This document shows positions 51,749 through 60,128 of a DNA stretch of 64,000 nucleotides, one piece after another (position 1 is the stretch's first letter; every line of letters starts with the position of its first letter). The notes beneath the pieces were generated by a model, which saw only the letters and a program-made list of their open reading frames with translations, did no database searches and was not told the DNA's origin. This DNA comes from Lachnospiraceae bacterium (GTDB taxonomy: Bacteria > Bacillota > Clostridia > Lachnospirales > Lachnospiraceae): contig NBBL01000003.1 of the NCBI GenBank assembly GCA_002892395.1, positions 1-64,000 on the forward strand, read 5' to 3'. A program made the position numbers and the translations under genes.

Positions 51749-52528
51749 ATGAAATTAACAGAACAAAGACAACTGAACAAGGCGGAACAGGAGGCGGTGC
51801 GGGGCATCTTGCAGCGCGCCCACCAAAAGGAGCCCTTCTCTCTCACCTTTCCGCTGCTGGAACCCCGAACCACCTTTTTTCTTGCCCGCTCCGATGACGG
51901 CAAAACCATTCATTCCGTTCTCGCTCTGATTCCGCTGGATGAAAGCAGCTTTGAGGTAAGCGCGTTCACAGATCCCGCCTGCCGAAGACAAGGTTATTTT
52001 CACGCCCTCTGGGAAAAAGCGAAGCTCTCACTCCCCGGCGCCGATGCGGTGGGCGGCTCCGTAAACGTCCGTTTTGCACTGGACCGCGCCTGCAAGGATG
52101 CGCTTCCGGTACTCCTGTCCATCGGTGCCCGCCTTGTCTCGGAGGAAACAGAAATGCGCTGTGACCTCTCAGACAAGCCGGCGCCCGGGGGCGCTTTTCG
52201 CTTCCGCCGTTCGGCTCCGTCCGGAGAGGGCGTCGTGTGCTTTGAAGGGCTCTCTCCAAAGGACAATCGCCCCGTCCTCCGGTGCTATGTCATGCCGATG
52301 AAGGACAAGCACTGCTATCTGCACCGCATCGCCGTGAGAAAGGATCTGATCGGAAAGGGAATCGGAGGTCAGGTCTTTCCCCAGCTCCTCTCCGTCCTGA
52401 AGCAGCAAGGTTTCCAAAGTGCTGCCTTGCAGGTATCCGCCTCCAATATCCCGGCGGTTCAACTGTACGAAAGGAACGGCTTTTCCGTAAGCACCGTCCT
52501 TCGTTACTATGAGTGTTCCTTTGACTGA
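51749..52528 (+). CDS. GNAT family N-acetyltransferase
   Basis: A 259-residue protein with two GNAT-like halves. The N-terminal half has SFEVSAFTDPACRRQGYFHALWEKA; the C-terminal half has YLHRIAVRKDLIGKGIGGQVFPQLL, the acetyl-CoA pyrophosphate loop, followed by LQVSASNIPAVQLYERNGFSV. Such enzymes acetylate amines on small molecules or proteins; the substrate is unknown. ATG 51749 has GGAGA at 7 bp; ATG 51743 is too close to it. It is divergent from pyrF and convergent with the small alarmone synthetase. Confidence 0.85.
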   Translation: MKLTEQRQLNKAEQEAVRGILQRAHQKEPFSLTFPLLEPRTTFFLARSDDGKTIHSVLALIPLDESSFEVSAFTDPACRRQGYFHALWEKAKLSLPGADAVGGSVNVRFALDRACKDALPVLLSIGARLVSEETEMRCDLSDKPAPGGAFRFRRSAPSGEGVVCFEGLSPKDNRPVLRCYVMPMKDKHCYLHRIAVRKDLIGKGIGGQVFPQLLSVLKQQGFQSAALQVSASNIPAVQLYERNGFSVSTVLRYYECSFD

Positions 52529-52552
52529 GTATCCGGAATATGAAGCACCGAA

Positions 52553-52600
52553 AATTCCCCGCGGAGCATCCTGTTTTTCAGCGACCCTCCGCGGGGAATT
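52553..52600. terminator. Bidirectional terminator between the GNAT gene and the alarmone synthetase
   Basis: AATTCCCCGCGGAG (52553-52566) and CTCCGCGGGGAATT (52587-52600) form a perfect 14-bp stem between convergent genes. The T-run is short (AATTTTC on the minus strand). Confidence 0.7.
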
Positions 52601-53313
52601 CAATGCCTCTCTGTTGATTTTTTGCCCTGGCTCTCGATTCGTTTCCGAATCGCCAGCATCTTTTCATCCGTTCCTGCAATGAGATCCGCGCACTCCCTCA
52701 GCTCCTTGCTGATCTCCTCCGAGTCCTCAATCTCCTTCTTATACTTAAGCTCATGATCCAGGCTCGCCCAGAAGTCCATTGCAATGGTGCGAATCTGTAC
52801 CTCGACCCGGATGTAGCGCTTCTTATCCGAGAAAAAAACCGGAACTTCCACAATCAGATGATAGGAGCGATACCCGTTGTCCTTCGGATGCTCAATGTAA
52901 TCCTTAATGGCGATGACGCGGACATCATCCTGACGGATCAGCATCCCTGCCACATCATAAATGTCGTCCACAAAGGAACAGATCACCCGCACCCCCGCCA
53001 CATCATTCAGATTCTCCATCATGGAGGCGAGAGACACCGGGAATCCGCGCCGCTGAAGCTTCTCGATGATGCTGATCGGTTTTTTCACCCGGGACTTGAT
53101 CATTTCAATGGGGTTTCGCTGATTGCGAACAGAAAGCTCATCGTTCAGAACCTCCAGCCTCGTTTTGACCTCGCGAATGGCACAGCTGTACATCATCATT
53201 GCCTCCTGAAACTGATGTGCCCAGCTGATCATGTCATCGGGAACCTGCACAATATCCGGAACCTGCAGGATTGATCGCTCAAGTTCTCTGTTCGGGTTGC
53301 TGCTGATTTCCAT
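52600..53313 (-). CDS. relQ: Small alarmone synthetase (RelQ/YjbM type)
   Basis: A 237-residue RelA/SpoT synthetase domain without hydrolase or regulatory domains. MIKSRVKKPISIIEKLQRRG binds ATP, LNDVAGVRVICSFVDDIY contains the conserved acidic site, KDNGYRSYHLIVEVP and VEVQIRTIAMDFWASLDHELKYK hold the catalytic Glu and the substrate loop. It makes (p)ppGpp or related alarmones under stress. It starts 3 bp after the Mrp gene and is the last gene before the terminator. The symbol is assigned by domain layout and length. Confidence 0.9.
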   Translation of the reverse strand: MEISSNPNRELERSILQVPDIVQVPDDMISWAHQFQEAMMMYSCAIREVKTRLEVLNDELSVRNQRNPIEMIKSRVKKPISIIEKLQRRGFPVSLASMMENLNDVAGVRVICSFVDDIYDVAGMLIRQDDVRVIAIKDYIEHPKDNGYRSYHLIVEVPVFFSDKKRYIRVEVQIRTIAMDFWASLDHELKYKKEIEDSEEISKELRECADLIAGTDEKMLAIRKRIESQGKKSTERH

Positions 53314-53316
53314 CGT

Positions 53317-54144
53317 TTACTTCTTTCCTGTGACGGACGCAACTGCGTCCGCAAGCCACGGCGCTTCCAAATACTCCACGCTTCCTTCGTCCACAGCACG
53401 TGCATTCTTGGGATCGATCGGCACCTTGGCCAGAACCTTCAGCCCGTGCTCCGCCGCAATTTCTTCAATATGACTCTCGCCAAACACCGAGTGCCTTCCC
53501 CCGCAATCCGGACACTGGAAGTAGCTCATGTTTTCCACAAGCCCCAAAATCGGAATGTTCATCTGCCGGGCCATGTTGACCGCCTTTGCCACAATCATGG
53601 AGACCAGCTCCTGCGGACTTGTGACAATCACAACTCCCTCCACCGGAAGCGATTGAAAAACCGTAAGCGGCACATCCCCCGTTCCCGGCGGCATGTCGAC
53701 AAAGAGATAATCAAGCGCTCCCCAAAGGACCTCCGACCAGAACTGTTTCACCACATTTGCAATAACCGGTCCTCTCCAGATCACAGGGTCGGTCTCATGC
53801 TCCAGAAGAAGATTGGAGCTGATCAGTTTAATTCCTGTGGCTGTGGTCGCCGGTACCATCAGCTTATCTTTTCCTCCCAGACCGCCTCCCCGGATTCCGA
53901 AGGCCCTGGGAATCGAAGGACCGGTCACATCCGCATCCAAAATTCCAACGGAAAATCCCTGCGCTCTGACTCCGGAGGCCAGAAGACTGGTAATCAGCGA
54001 CTTTCCCACTCCGCCTTTTCCGCTCACCACACCGATCACGTGCCGAACCTGGCTCTCTCCATTCATCGGCACCTGAAAATCCGGCTTTGGCGGCTTTGGC
54101 ATCCCTTTCTTTGCCTCATGTTTTTCCTGCTTTTCCAACATCAT
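53317..54144 (-). CDS. mrp: Mrp/NBP35 family iron-sulphur carrier ATPase
   Basis: A 275-residue P-loop protein with the deviant Walker A VVSGKGGVGKSLITSLLA, LDADVTGPSIPRAFG, DYLFVDMPPGTGDVPLTV and the CxxC pair FQCPDCGG near the C terminus. Family members hold and pass Fe-S clusters to target proteins. ATG 54144 follows AGAGGTG; the frame extends to 54210 without a better site. It is divergent from fprA and directly upstream of relQ. Confidence 0.93.
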   Translation of the reverse strand: MMLEKQEKHEAKKGMPKPPKPDFQVPMNGESQVRHVIGVVSGKGGVGKSLITSLLASGVRAQGFSVGILDADVTGPSIPRAFGIRGGGLGGKDKLMVPATTATGIKLISSNLLLEHETDPVIWRGPVIANVVKQFWSEVLWGALDYLFVDMPPGTGDVPLTVFQSLPVEGVVIVTSPQELVSMIVAKAVNMARQMNIPILGLVENMSYFQCPDCGGRHSVFGESHIEEIAAEHGLKVLAKVPIDPKNARAVDEGSVEYLEAPWLADAVASVTGKK

Positions 54145-54353
54145 CACACCTCTGGTACAGATCTCTGATTTCAATCTGCCTTCTGTTTTATAGTTATTTT
54201 CCTGCAGCATCTTTGATGCGGGAAACCCGGAGCCGCCGCTTCGGTTTTCCCGAAAAAGCCGTCGAATCCGCTTACATCTGTTGTTCCAGAATACACCATC
54301 GGACCGGGATTCGCAAGGAATCCCATGACTGTCGGCTCAATTCCTTTTCTGCT

Positions 54354-54382
54354 TTGTGTGTTTTGGATTGTTATGCTATAAT
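54354..54382 (+). promoter_or_regulatory. Promoter of fprA
   Basis: TTGTGT (54354-54359), a 17-bp spacer ending TATGC, and a perfect TATAAT (54377-54382), about 75 bp upstream of the start. The remaining sequence back to the mrp start (54145-54353) shows no gene. Confidence 0.65.
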
Positions 54383-54458
54383 AACTGCCGGAACACGGCC
54401 CCTGGCCGCAACCCTGTATTTCCCGTTTTATTCATTTGTATACAAAGGAGAGAACACT

Positions 54459-55682
54459 ATGCGTCAGGCTGTAAAAGTAACGGAAGACATCTGGTTTCTC
54501 GGCTCCAGCGACCGCAGGCTTTCCAAGTTTGAAAACTGCCATCCGGTTCCCAATGGGATCTCTTACAATTCTTATCTCATTCTGGATGAAAAAACCGTTC
54601 TCCTGGATACCGTGGACCGATCGATTGTCTCCGTCTTTCTCGAAAATCTGGAGTTTCTCCTGGACGGCCGTCCCCTGGACTATCTGGTCATCAACCACAT
54701 GGAGCCCGATCATACGGCCACGCTCCGAGATGTGCTGATCCGTCACCCCGAAACAATCGTCGTAGGAACAGCAAAAGCCCACACGCTGCTGCACCAGTTC
54801 TTTGACATCAATCTACAGGGGAAAACCATGCAGGTCAAGGAGAATGACACCCTCTCCTCAGGAAAGCATACCCTGCGCTTTATCATGGCTCCCATGGTTC
54901 ACTGGCCGGAGGTCATGGTCAGCTATGACGAGAGGGAAAAGCTCCTCTTCTCTGCAGATGCCTTCGGGTCCTTCGGCGCCCTGAACGGAAACCTGTTTGT
55001 GGATCAGATTCGCTACGGAGATGCAGAGGTTGCGGAGCTGCGCCGCTACTACTCCAACATTGTGGGAAAATACGGGATGCAGGTGCAGGCGCTCTTAAAT
55101 AAGGCGGCCGGACTGGAAATTGAAATGATTTGTCCGCTGCACGGTCCCATCTGGCGCTCCCCCAAAAAAATTCAGTGGCTGATTGAAACCTACTCCAAGT
55201 GGGCAACCTACCGCCCTGAAGATCACGAGGTGGTCATTTTCTACGCCTCCATATACGGCGGAACGGAAAACGCAGCCGAAATTCTTGCCAACGCACTGGG
55301 CGAACGCAAGGTGAAAAATATTCGGATGTACGATGTCTCCGTCACCGACGTTTCCTACCTGGTGGGCGAGGCATTCCGCGCAAGCCACCTGGTCTTTGCC
55401 TCCTCTTCCTACAACAACGATCTGTTCCCGGAGATGGAGCGCCTCTTCCTGGATCTCAAGGCCCACAATCTCCAGAACCGCACCGTCGCTTTGATCGAAA
55501 ACGGCTCCTGGGCACCGGCTGCCGGAAGAAAAATGAATGAGCTTCTCGCTTCCATGAAGAATTGGAAGCTGCTCACCGATGCCCTGACCATCCGCTCCTG
55601 TGCGAAGGAAGAACAGCGAGAGGCGCTGCTTTCGCTGGCGGATCTGCTGGCTGCCTCCATTGAAGAAGCGGATATGCACTGA
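54459..55682 (+). CDS. fprA: FprA family A-type flavoprotein (diiron flavoprotein)
   Basis: A 407-residue protein with a metallo-beta-lactamase-like diiron domain (residues 1-250) and a flavodoxin domain (about 255-405). The iron ligands begin at NHMEPDHTATL (HxExDH) and continue at MVHWPEVMV, FSADAFGSFG and CPLHGPIWR. The FMN loop is IFYASIYGGTENAAEIL. Such proteins reduce oxygen or nitric oxide and protect anaerobes. ATG 54459 has AAAGGAG at 9 bp. It is a single-gene unit with promoter and terminator. Confidence 0.93.
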   Translation: MRQAVKVTEDIWFLGSSDRRLSKFENCHPVPNGISYNSYLILDEKTVLLDTVDRSIVSVFLENLEFLLDGRPLDYLVINHMEPDHTATLRDVLIRHPETIVVGTAKAHTLLHQFFDINLQGKTMQVKENDTLSSGKHTLRFIMAPMVHWPEVMVSYDEREKLLFSADAFGSFGALNGNLFVDQIRYGDAEVAELRRYYSNIVGKYGMQVQALLNKAAGLEIEMICPLHGPIWRSPKKIQWLIETYSKWATYRPEDHEVVIFYASIYGGTENAAEILANALGERKVKNIRMYDVSVTDVSYLVGEAFRASHLVFASSSYNNDLFPEMERLFLDLKAHNLQNRTVALIENGSWAPAAGRKMNELLASMKNWKLLTDALTIRSCAKEEQREALLSLADLLAASIEEADMH

Positions 55683-55728
55683 AGCCATACAAACTCCCGA
55701 AAGGGCTGCCGCATCCCGGGGATGCAGC

Positions 55729-55773
55729 AAAAAACGGTGTATCAACGGAAACCCGCTGATGCACCGTTTCTCT
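55729..55773. terminator. Bidirectional terminator between fprA and queH
   Basis: CGGTGTATCA and TGATGCACCG (55735-55744 and 55757-55766) pair around an 11- to 12-nt loop. On the minus strand ACCGTTTTTT follows (for queH); on the plus strand CCGTTTCTCTTT (for fprA). Confidence 0.75.
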
Positions 55774-56574
55774 TTAATTGGGAACAGGACACCGTGCCTG
55801 CTTCCTTTGTCCCGACTCTCTTTGTCCCGGCTCTCTTTTCCCCGGCTCCCTTTGTCCCGGTTCCCTTTGTCCCGACTCTCTTTCCCCCGGCTCTCTTTGC
55901 TCCGTTTTCCTTTGCTCCGGTTTCTTCTGCTCCAGCTCTCTTTTTTCTGCCCGTTTTCTCATTGTCTCCGCCTTGGAATAGCGGCAGCCGCAGTAATCCT
56001 GCCGGTAGAGGGAATACTGCTTTGATAACTCCGTCGATCTCCGGTATCCGTCTTTTTTCTTGAAGTCCGACGGAAGAAACGGAATCTGATACTCTTTTGC
56101 CACCTGCTCCCCGATCCGGTTCAGAACATCGGCCCGCTTCATCGGGCTGATCGTGAGGGTCGTCGTGAAGCAGTCATAATTCCCCTTCTTTGCCACCTCC
56201 GCCGTTTTTCGGAGCCGCTGCTCATAGCAAAGGGAACAGCGCGCACCCCCCTCTGCATCCTTCTCGTGTCCCCTGGCCATCTCAGCAAAGCGCTCCGGCT
56301 CGTAGGGACCTCTGAGAAAGCCCACAGGACGCGGAAGTTTCATCTCCCGGAGCAGTCTCTCCTCCTCCTCGGCACGCCGCCGATACTCCTCTGCCGAGTC
56401 AATGTTCGGATTGTAGTAGTATACCGTGACTTCAAAATGCGGAGCCAGATACTCCAGACACCAGGAGGAGCAGGGAGCACAGCACACATGCAGAAGAAGC
56501 CTCGGGACCGTTCCCGAAGCCTCATTTTCTGCAATCAATGCTTCCAGCTCTCTTTGGTAATTTCTTGCATTCAT
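55774..56574 (-). CDS. queH: Epoxyqueuosine reductase QueH with a repetitive C-terminal tail
   Basis: The first 205 residues are Que[17 protein letters not shown] near the N terminus, [13 protein letters not shown] (CxxC), [17 protein letters not shown], and YCGCRYS; the cysteines hold an Fe-S cluster and metal. QueH makes queuosine from epoxyqueuosine in tRNA. The last 60 residues are a charged tail built from about ten five-residue units of the type QREPG (15-bp units at about 55797-55950), absent from typical QueH proteins of 180-220 residues. The start overlaps the rpoD stop (ATGA). Confidence 0.92.
   Translation of the reverse strand: MNARNYQRELEALIAENEASGTVPRLLLHVCCAPCSSWCLEYLAPHFEVTVYYYNPNIDSAEEYRRRAEEEERLLREMKLPRPVGFLRGPYEPERFAEMARGHEKDAEGGARCSLCYEQRLRKTAEVAKKGNYDCFTTTLTISPMKRADVLNRIGEQVAKEYQIPFLPSDFKKKDGYRRSTELSKQYSLYRQDYCGCRYSKAETMRKRAEKRELEQKKPEQRKTEQREPGERESGQREPGQREPGKREPGQRESGQRKQARCPVPN
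55797..55950 (-). repeat. In-frame 15-bp repeat array encoding the QueH tail
   Basis: About ten 15-bp units of the form CTCTTTGTCCCGGCT (plus strand) lie in tandem. They encode (Q/K/E)RE(P/S)G-like units up to the last few residues of QueH. The array is purine-rich on the coding strand, like the other junction arrays. Confidence 0.9.
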
Positions 56575-57725
56575 AAAAAGTCCCGGATTCTCTTGGACCG
56601 CACGGGGTTTCTAAGCTTCCTGAGTGCCTTGGCTTCAATCTGCCGGATCCGCTCACGGGTCACCTTAAACTCCCGTCCCACTTCCTCCAGCGTGCGGGGA
56701 TGCCCGTCCTCCAAGCCAAATCGAAGGACAATCACCTGGCGCTCTCTCTCCTTTAAGTCTCCAAGCAGTGCCTCAATGTGCTCCCGCAGCATCACAAATT
56801 CCACATTGTCCTCCGGCGTCAGCACATTGTTGTCCGCGACAAAATCTCCCAAATTGGAGTCGTCCTCTTCTCCGATCGGCGTCTCCAGTGAGGCGGGTTC
56901 CCGGGCGATCTGCATGATTTCCATGACCTTTTCTTCTGTCATATCCAGTGCATTGGCCAGCTCGGTCACACTCGGCTCATACCCCAGTTCCAAAGTGAGC
57001 TTTCGCTGCATCTTGCTCATCTTATTGATGGTCTCCACCATGTGCACCGGCACCCGTATTGTCCTGGCCTGATCCGCAAGCGCCCGGGTCACCGACTGCC
57101 GAATCCACCAGGTCGCGTACGTACTCAGCTTAAATCCCTTCTCGTAGTCGAACTTCTCGACACCCTTGATCAGCCCTAAGTTCCCCTCCTGCACCAGATC
57201 AAGAAAGCTCATCCCCCGTCCGGTGTAGCGCTTTGCAATACTGACAACAAGGCGCAGGTTCGCTTCAATCAGCTTTTCCTTTGCCCGCTCATCGCCCTCT
57301 TGCTTCCGCTTAGCGAGTTCAACCTCCTCCTCCGCAGTAAGCAGCGGAACGGTTCCGATCTCCTTCAGATACATGCGGACCGGATCCTCGGTTCCGACCC
57401 CCTCAAGGAGATTCACCGCATTCAGATTGATCTCTTCGCCTGCGGATTTCTCCTCGTCATCCGCCAGGTCGTCATCCTCCAGATCATCCTCCAGCAGTGC
57501 GTCCTCCTTCATGCTTCGCAGATCCTCCGGAGGCTCTTCCGCCACTTCATTCAGCACCTCGATGCTGTTGCTTTCCAGGTAGGCGTAGATCTGATCAATC
57601 TCCTGCGGTGTCAGCTGAAAGTCGGAAAAGAAATCGTTGATCTCTCCGACGTCAAGCTTTCCGTCCTTCCCCTGCGCCTGCTCCACCAACTGCCGGATAT
57701 TGGAAATCAACTCGGCGGGCTGCAT
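56571..57725 (-). CDS. rpoD: RNA polymerase primary sigma factor
   Basis: A group 1 sigma factor of about 384 residues. Region 1.1 ([30 protein letters not shown]), an acidic linker ([16 protein letters not shown]), region 1.2 ([19 protein letters not shown]), region 2 ([54 protein letters not shown]), region 3, and region 4.2 ([29 protein letters not shown]). ATG 57725 follows GGGGAGAAG. The frame is open to 57911 over a Lys/Glu repeat segment; ATG 57821 is an alternative. Its promoter lies at 58003-58031. queH follows with overlap. Confidence 0.95.
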   Translation of the reverse strand: MQPAELISNIRQLVEQAQGKDGKLDVGEINDFFSDFQLTPQEIDQIYAYLESNSIEVLNEVAEEPPEDLRSMKEDALLEDDLEDDDLADDEEKSAGEEINLNAVNLLEGVGTEDPVRMYLKEIGTVPLLTAEEEVELAKRKQEGDERAKEKLIEANLRLVVSIAKRYTGRGMSFLDLVQEGNLGLIKGVEKFDYEKGFKLSTYATWWIRQSVTRALADQARTIRVPVHMVETINKMSKMQRKLTLELGYEPSVTELANALDMTEEKVMEIMQIAREPASLETPIGEEDDSNLGDFVADNNVLTPEDNVEFVMLREHIEALLGDLKERERQVIVLRFGLEDGHPRTLEEVGREFKVTRERIRQIEAKALRKLRNPVRSKRIRDFL

Positions 57726-57829
57726 GGATCGCTTCTCCCCGTACCGTTCCCTGCCCCCGGTCTTTTGGCTCTGATCCGCACTTTCCCCGGAAGCCTTGGA
57801 GGTCTTAGGAGCACCCATCATCTTCTTCC

Positions 57830-57884
57830 TGTCTTTCGGCTCGTTCCCTTTTTTCTCGTTCCCTTTCGTCTCGTTTCCTGTCGT
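57830..57884 (-). repeat. 15-bp repeats in the rpoD 5' region
   Basis: On the minus strand GGAAACGAGACGAAA, GGGAACGAGAAAAAA and GGGAACGAGCCGAAA stand in tandem, followed by GACAGGAAG. They would read [10 protein letters not shown] and GNEPK if translation began at 57911; otherwise they are part of the leader. Confidence 0.8.
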
Positions 57885-57912
57885 CACAATCCCCACCCGT
57901 CTGTCATGCATG

Positions 57913-57946
57913 AGACACGACAGGCTTGCTGTCGTGTCTGTTTTTT
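57913..57946 (+). terminator. Plus-strand terminator hairpin in the rpoD leader
   Basis: AGACACGACAG (57913-57923) and CTGTCGTGTCT (57929-57939) form a perfect 11-bp stem with a 5-nt loop, followed by GTTTTTT on the plus strand. No plus-strand gene lies upstream for 2 kb, so it may stop antisense transcription or act as a plain hairpin in the rpoD leader. Confidence 0.7.
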
Positions 57947-58002
57947 CGTTTAATAAATCAGCAAAAACTGTTTTCCATCAGTTTTCGCCGATCTGTACTC
58001 TT

Positions 58003-58031
58003 ATCATATCTCAATTGTGCTCAGATAGCAA
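58003..58031 (-). promoter_or_regulatory. Promoter of rpoD
   Basis: On the minus strand TTGCTA (58031-58026), a 17-bp spacer and TATGAT (58008-58003). It lies between birA and rpoD; the leader then contains the 11-bp hairpin. Confidence 0.6.
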
Positions 58032-58049
58032 GAATGGAATGTGCGCGCC

Positions 58050-59033
58050 TCAAACATACCCGTATATGCCTCGCACACTGACCTCTCCGCTCCGAACACA
58101 GACGAAGGTTCCATCCTCCCGCCGCACGTTCAGCTCCCCCTGTTCATTGATTCCCTCGGCAATTCCGGAAAATTCTCCCCTGGGATCCAGTACGCGAACG
58201 GCCCGCCCCAAATTGACCAGACGTGCCTCGTACCGCGCCTTCCATTGCTCCAGATTTTCCGTCTGCTGAAACAGTGTCAGCGCCTGAATCAGCTCCTCCA
58301 CAATCGCTGCAATCAGCGGAAGGCGGTCAACGGTTCTGCCCAGCTCCCGCTTGAGCGAAGTGGCGACATCGCCAATGTCCTCGGGAAACGACTCTGTATT
58401 CACATTGATTCCGATTCCCGGAACCACATAGGCGATTTCCTCCAGATCCGTGTTCATCTCGGTCAGAATGCCGCAGATCTTCTTTCCCGACAGCACCAGG
58501 TCGTTGGGCCACTTAATTCCCACATCCAGTCCGGTCACGCGGCAAATTCCATCCGCCACAGCCAATGCAGTGATCAATGTAATCATGGAAGCGTGTTCCG
58601 GGCGAACGGCAGGGTGCAGCAGCATGGACATCCAAATTCCGGTCCCGGAGGGAGAGCTCCAGCTTCTCCCTTTTCTTCCTCTTCCGTCGCTCTGCCTGTC
58701 CGCCACAAGCAGGAGATCTCCGGTTTCTCCCTGCTCCGCCCGCCTTTTTGCTTCTTTGTTCGTGGAATCAATCTCCTGAAAATATAAAATATCCCGAAAG
58801 AAGGCGGTTTCCCTGAGCGCTGCCTTCAGCTCCTTCTCATTCAGCGCATCCCGATCTGAGTGAAGAAGGTAACCCCGATTCTGCCGAGCCTCAATCTTGT
58901 ACCCTTCCTCCTTCAGCCCTTGAATGGCCTTCCAGACAGCCGTTCTCGTCACCTGAAACGTTTCACAGAGCGCCTGACCGGAGCAAAACTCCTTCCGCCG
59001 CCGCAGCTCCGTGAGTATCTGATCCTTCAGCAA
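58050..59033 (-). CDS. birA: Biotin-protein ligase with repressor domain
   Basis: A 327-residue bifunctional BirA. The N-terminal winged helix (GQALCETFQVTRTAVWKAIQGLKEEGY) could bind DNA and repress biotin genes. The ligase domain has QEIDSTNKEAKRRA, ADRQSDGRGRKGRSWSSPSGTGIWMS (biotinyl-AMP loop), GIKWPNDLVLSGKKICGIL (catalytic Lys) and GIGINVNT. A C-terminal SH3-like domain follows (RAVRVLDPRGEFSGIAEGI). I take TTG 59033 as start because AGAGAGGAG lies 7 bp upstream and no ATG fits. It follows a small membrane protein gene. Confidence 0.92.
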   Translation of the reverse strand: MLKDQILTELRRRKEFCSGQALCETFQVTRTAVWKAIQGLKEEGYKIEARQNRGYLLHSDRDALNEKELKAALRETAFFRDILYFQEIDSTNKEAKRRAEQGETGDLLLVADRQSDGRGRKGRSWSSPSGTGIWMSMLLHPAVRPEHASMITLITALAVADGICRVTGLDVGIKWPNDLVLSGKKICGILTEMNTDLEEIAYVVPGIGINVNTESFPEDIGDVATSLKRELGRTVDRLPLIAAIVEELIQALTLFQQTENLEQWKARYEARLVNLGRAVRVLDPRGEFSGIAEGINEQGELNVRREDGTFVCVRSGEVSVRGIYGYV

Positions 59034-59046
59034 TGCACGCTCCTCT

Positions 59047-59343
59047 CTACCGCATGACAACGGCACTCACCACTGCGAGCAAAAGCAAAAGCCCGCCAGC
59101 CCCAATTTTTCCAAACGCCGTAAGCCGGTTTTTCTGCCGGTGCCCGACATTCTGAAGTAAAACCACCCCGTTTACCAGAAATATCACGGCGGACAAAAAG
59201 AAAATAACCGGAAAAAACAAGAGATGTTCCTCCGGAGACAGAAACGCCAGGACAGAGAGCACCACAATTATCAGCCCCAGCACAAGATGCAGCACATCCA
59301 GCCAAAGCTCTGTCCGCCTCGGATTCTTTTTCTTATCTGTCAT
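59047..59343 (-). CDS. Small membrane protein of unknown function
   Basis: A 98-residue protein with a basic start (MTDKKKNPRRTELWLD), then helices at about 17-35, 41-63 and 76-96. It is not a family I can name with confidence. It overlaps the end of the trmH-like gene (59340-59343) and ends 13 bp before birA, so it is translated within that block. Confidence 0.65.
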   Translation of the reverse strand: MTDKKKNPRRTELWLDVLHLVLGLIIVVLSVLAFLSPEEHLLFFPVIFFLSAVIFLVNGVVLLQNVGHRQKNRLTAFGKIGAGGLLLLLAVVSAVVMR

Positions 59344-60128
59344 GCTCCTCCTCTTCTCTGCCGTGCCATCTCATACATAAGCACCGATGCGGCCACCGCC
59401 GCGTTAAGCGATTCCACTCGACCGAGCATCGGAATCCGAATGGTTTGATCTGCCAGCGCTGCCGTCTCTTCCCTGAGACCGGAAGCCTCATTCCCGATCA
59501 AAAAGGCGCTGGGCCCCATATAAGACAGGGCGTCATAGGTGCAGCTCCCCTTAAGATGCGCCGCGAAAACCCGGATTCCCTGCCGTCTGATTTCCCGAAG
59601 CACCACACTCAAATCCTCCGTGTAGACCAGGGGAACGCGGAAAATGCTTCCCATCGTCGCGCGGATCACCTTGGGATTATAGAGATCGGCTGTCTCCCGG
59701 TTCGCTATGATCCCGCTGATGCCGGCTCCCTCTCCCGCCCGTATCATCGTCCCCAAATTTCCGGGATCCTGAATGGTCTCCAGGAGCAAAAGCCCGGCAG
59801 GGGCTCCGCTTAGAAGCTGTGAGAGGGTCGGTTCCTGCTGCCGAACCACCAGCAGAATTCCCTGGGGGGTTCTGGTGTCACTGATTGCGGAAAACACAGT
59901 GTCAGAAAGAACCGTGGCGGAAAGCTGCGACAGCCTGTCCCTGGTTTGATCATCGCACCCTTCCAGGAACCCGGCGCTGACATACGCTTCTTCAATCCGT
60001 TCCTCCGGCGTCTCCCAAAACATGCGTATGCCCTCCACGGAAAACACACCCCGTTCTCTTCTGAGCGCCGCTTTTTTGTTCAAATTCTGAATAGCCCTGA
60101 TCTTGGAATTGGATGTGGAAGTGATCAT
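59340..60128 (-). CDS. TrmH/SpoU family RNA 2'-O-methyltransferase
   Basis: A 262-residue protein with an N-terminal substrate-binding segment (SNSKIRAIQNLNKKAALRRERGVFSVEG) and the SPOUT knot: LLETIQDPGNLGTMIRAGEG, YNPKVIRATMGSIFRVPLVY, FLIGNEASGL and IPMLGRVESLNAAVAASVLMYEMARQ. It methylates ribose 2'-OH in rRNA or tRNA; the exact site is not deducible. ATG 60128 overlaps the nadE stop (ATGA). Confidence 0.92.
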   Translation of the reverse strand: MITSTSNSKIRAIQNLNKKAALRRERGVFSVEGIRMFWETPEERIEEAYVSAGFLEGCDDQTRDRLSQLSATVLSDTVFSAISDTRTPQGILLVVRQQEPTLSQLLSGAPAGLLLLETIQDPGNLGTMIRAGEGAGISGIIANRETADLYNPKVIRATMGSIFRVPLVYTEDLSVVLREIRRQGIRVFAAHLKGSCTYDALSYMGPSAFLIGNEASGLREETAALADQTIRIPMLGRVESLNAAVAASVLMYEMARQRRGGA

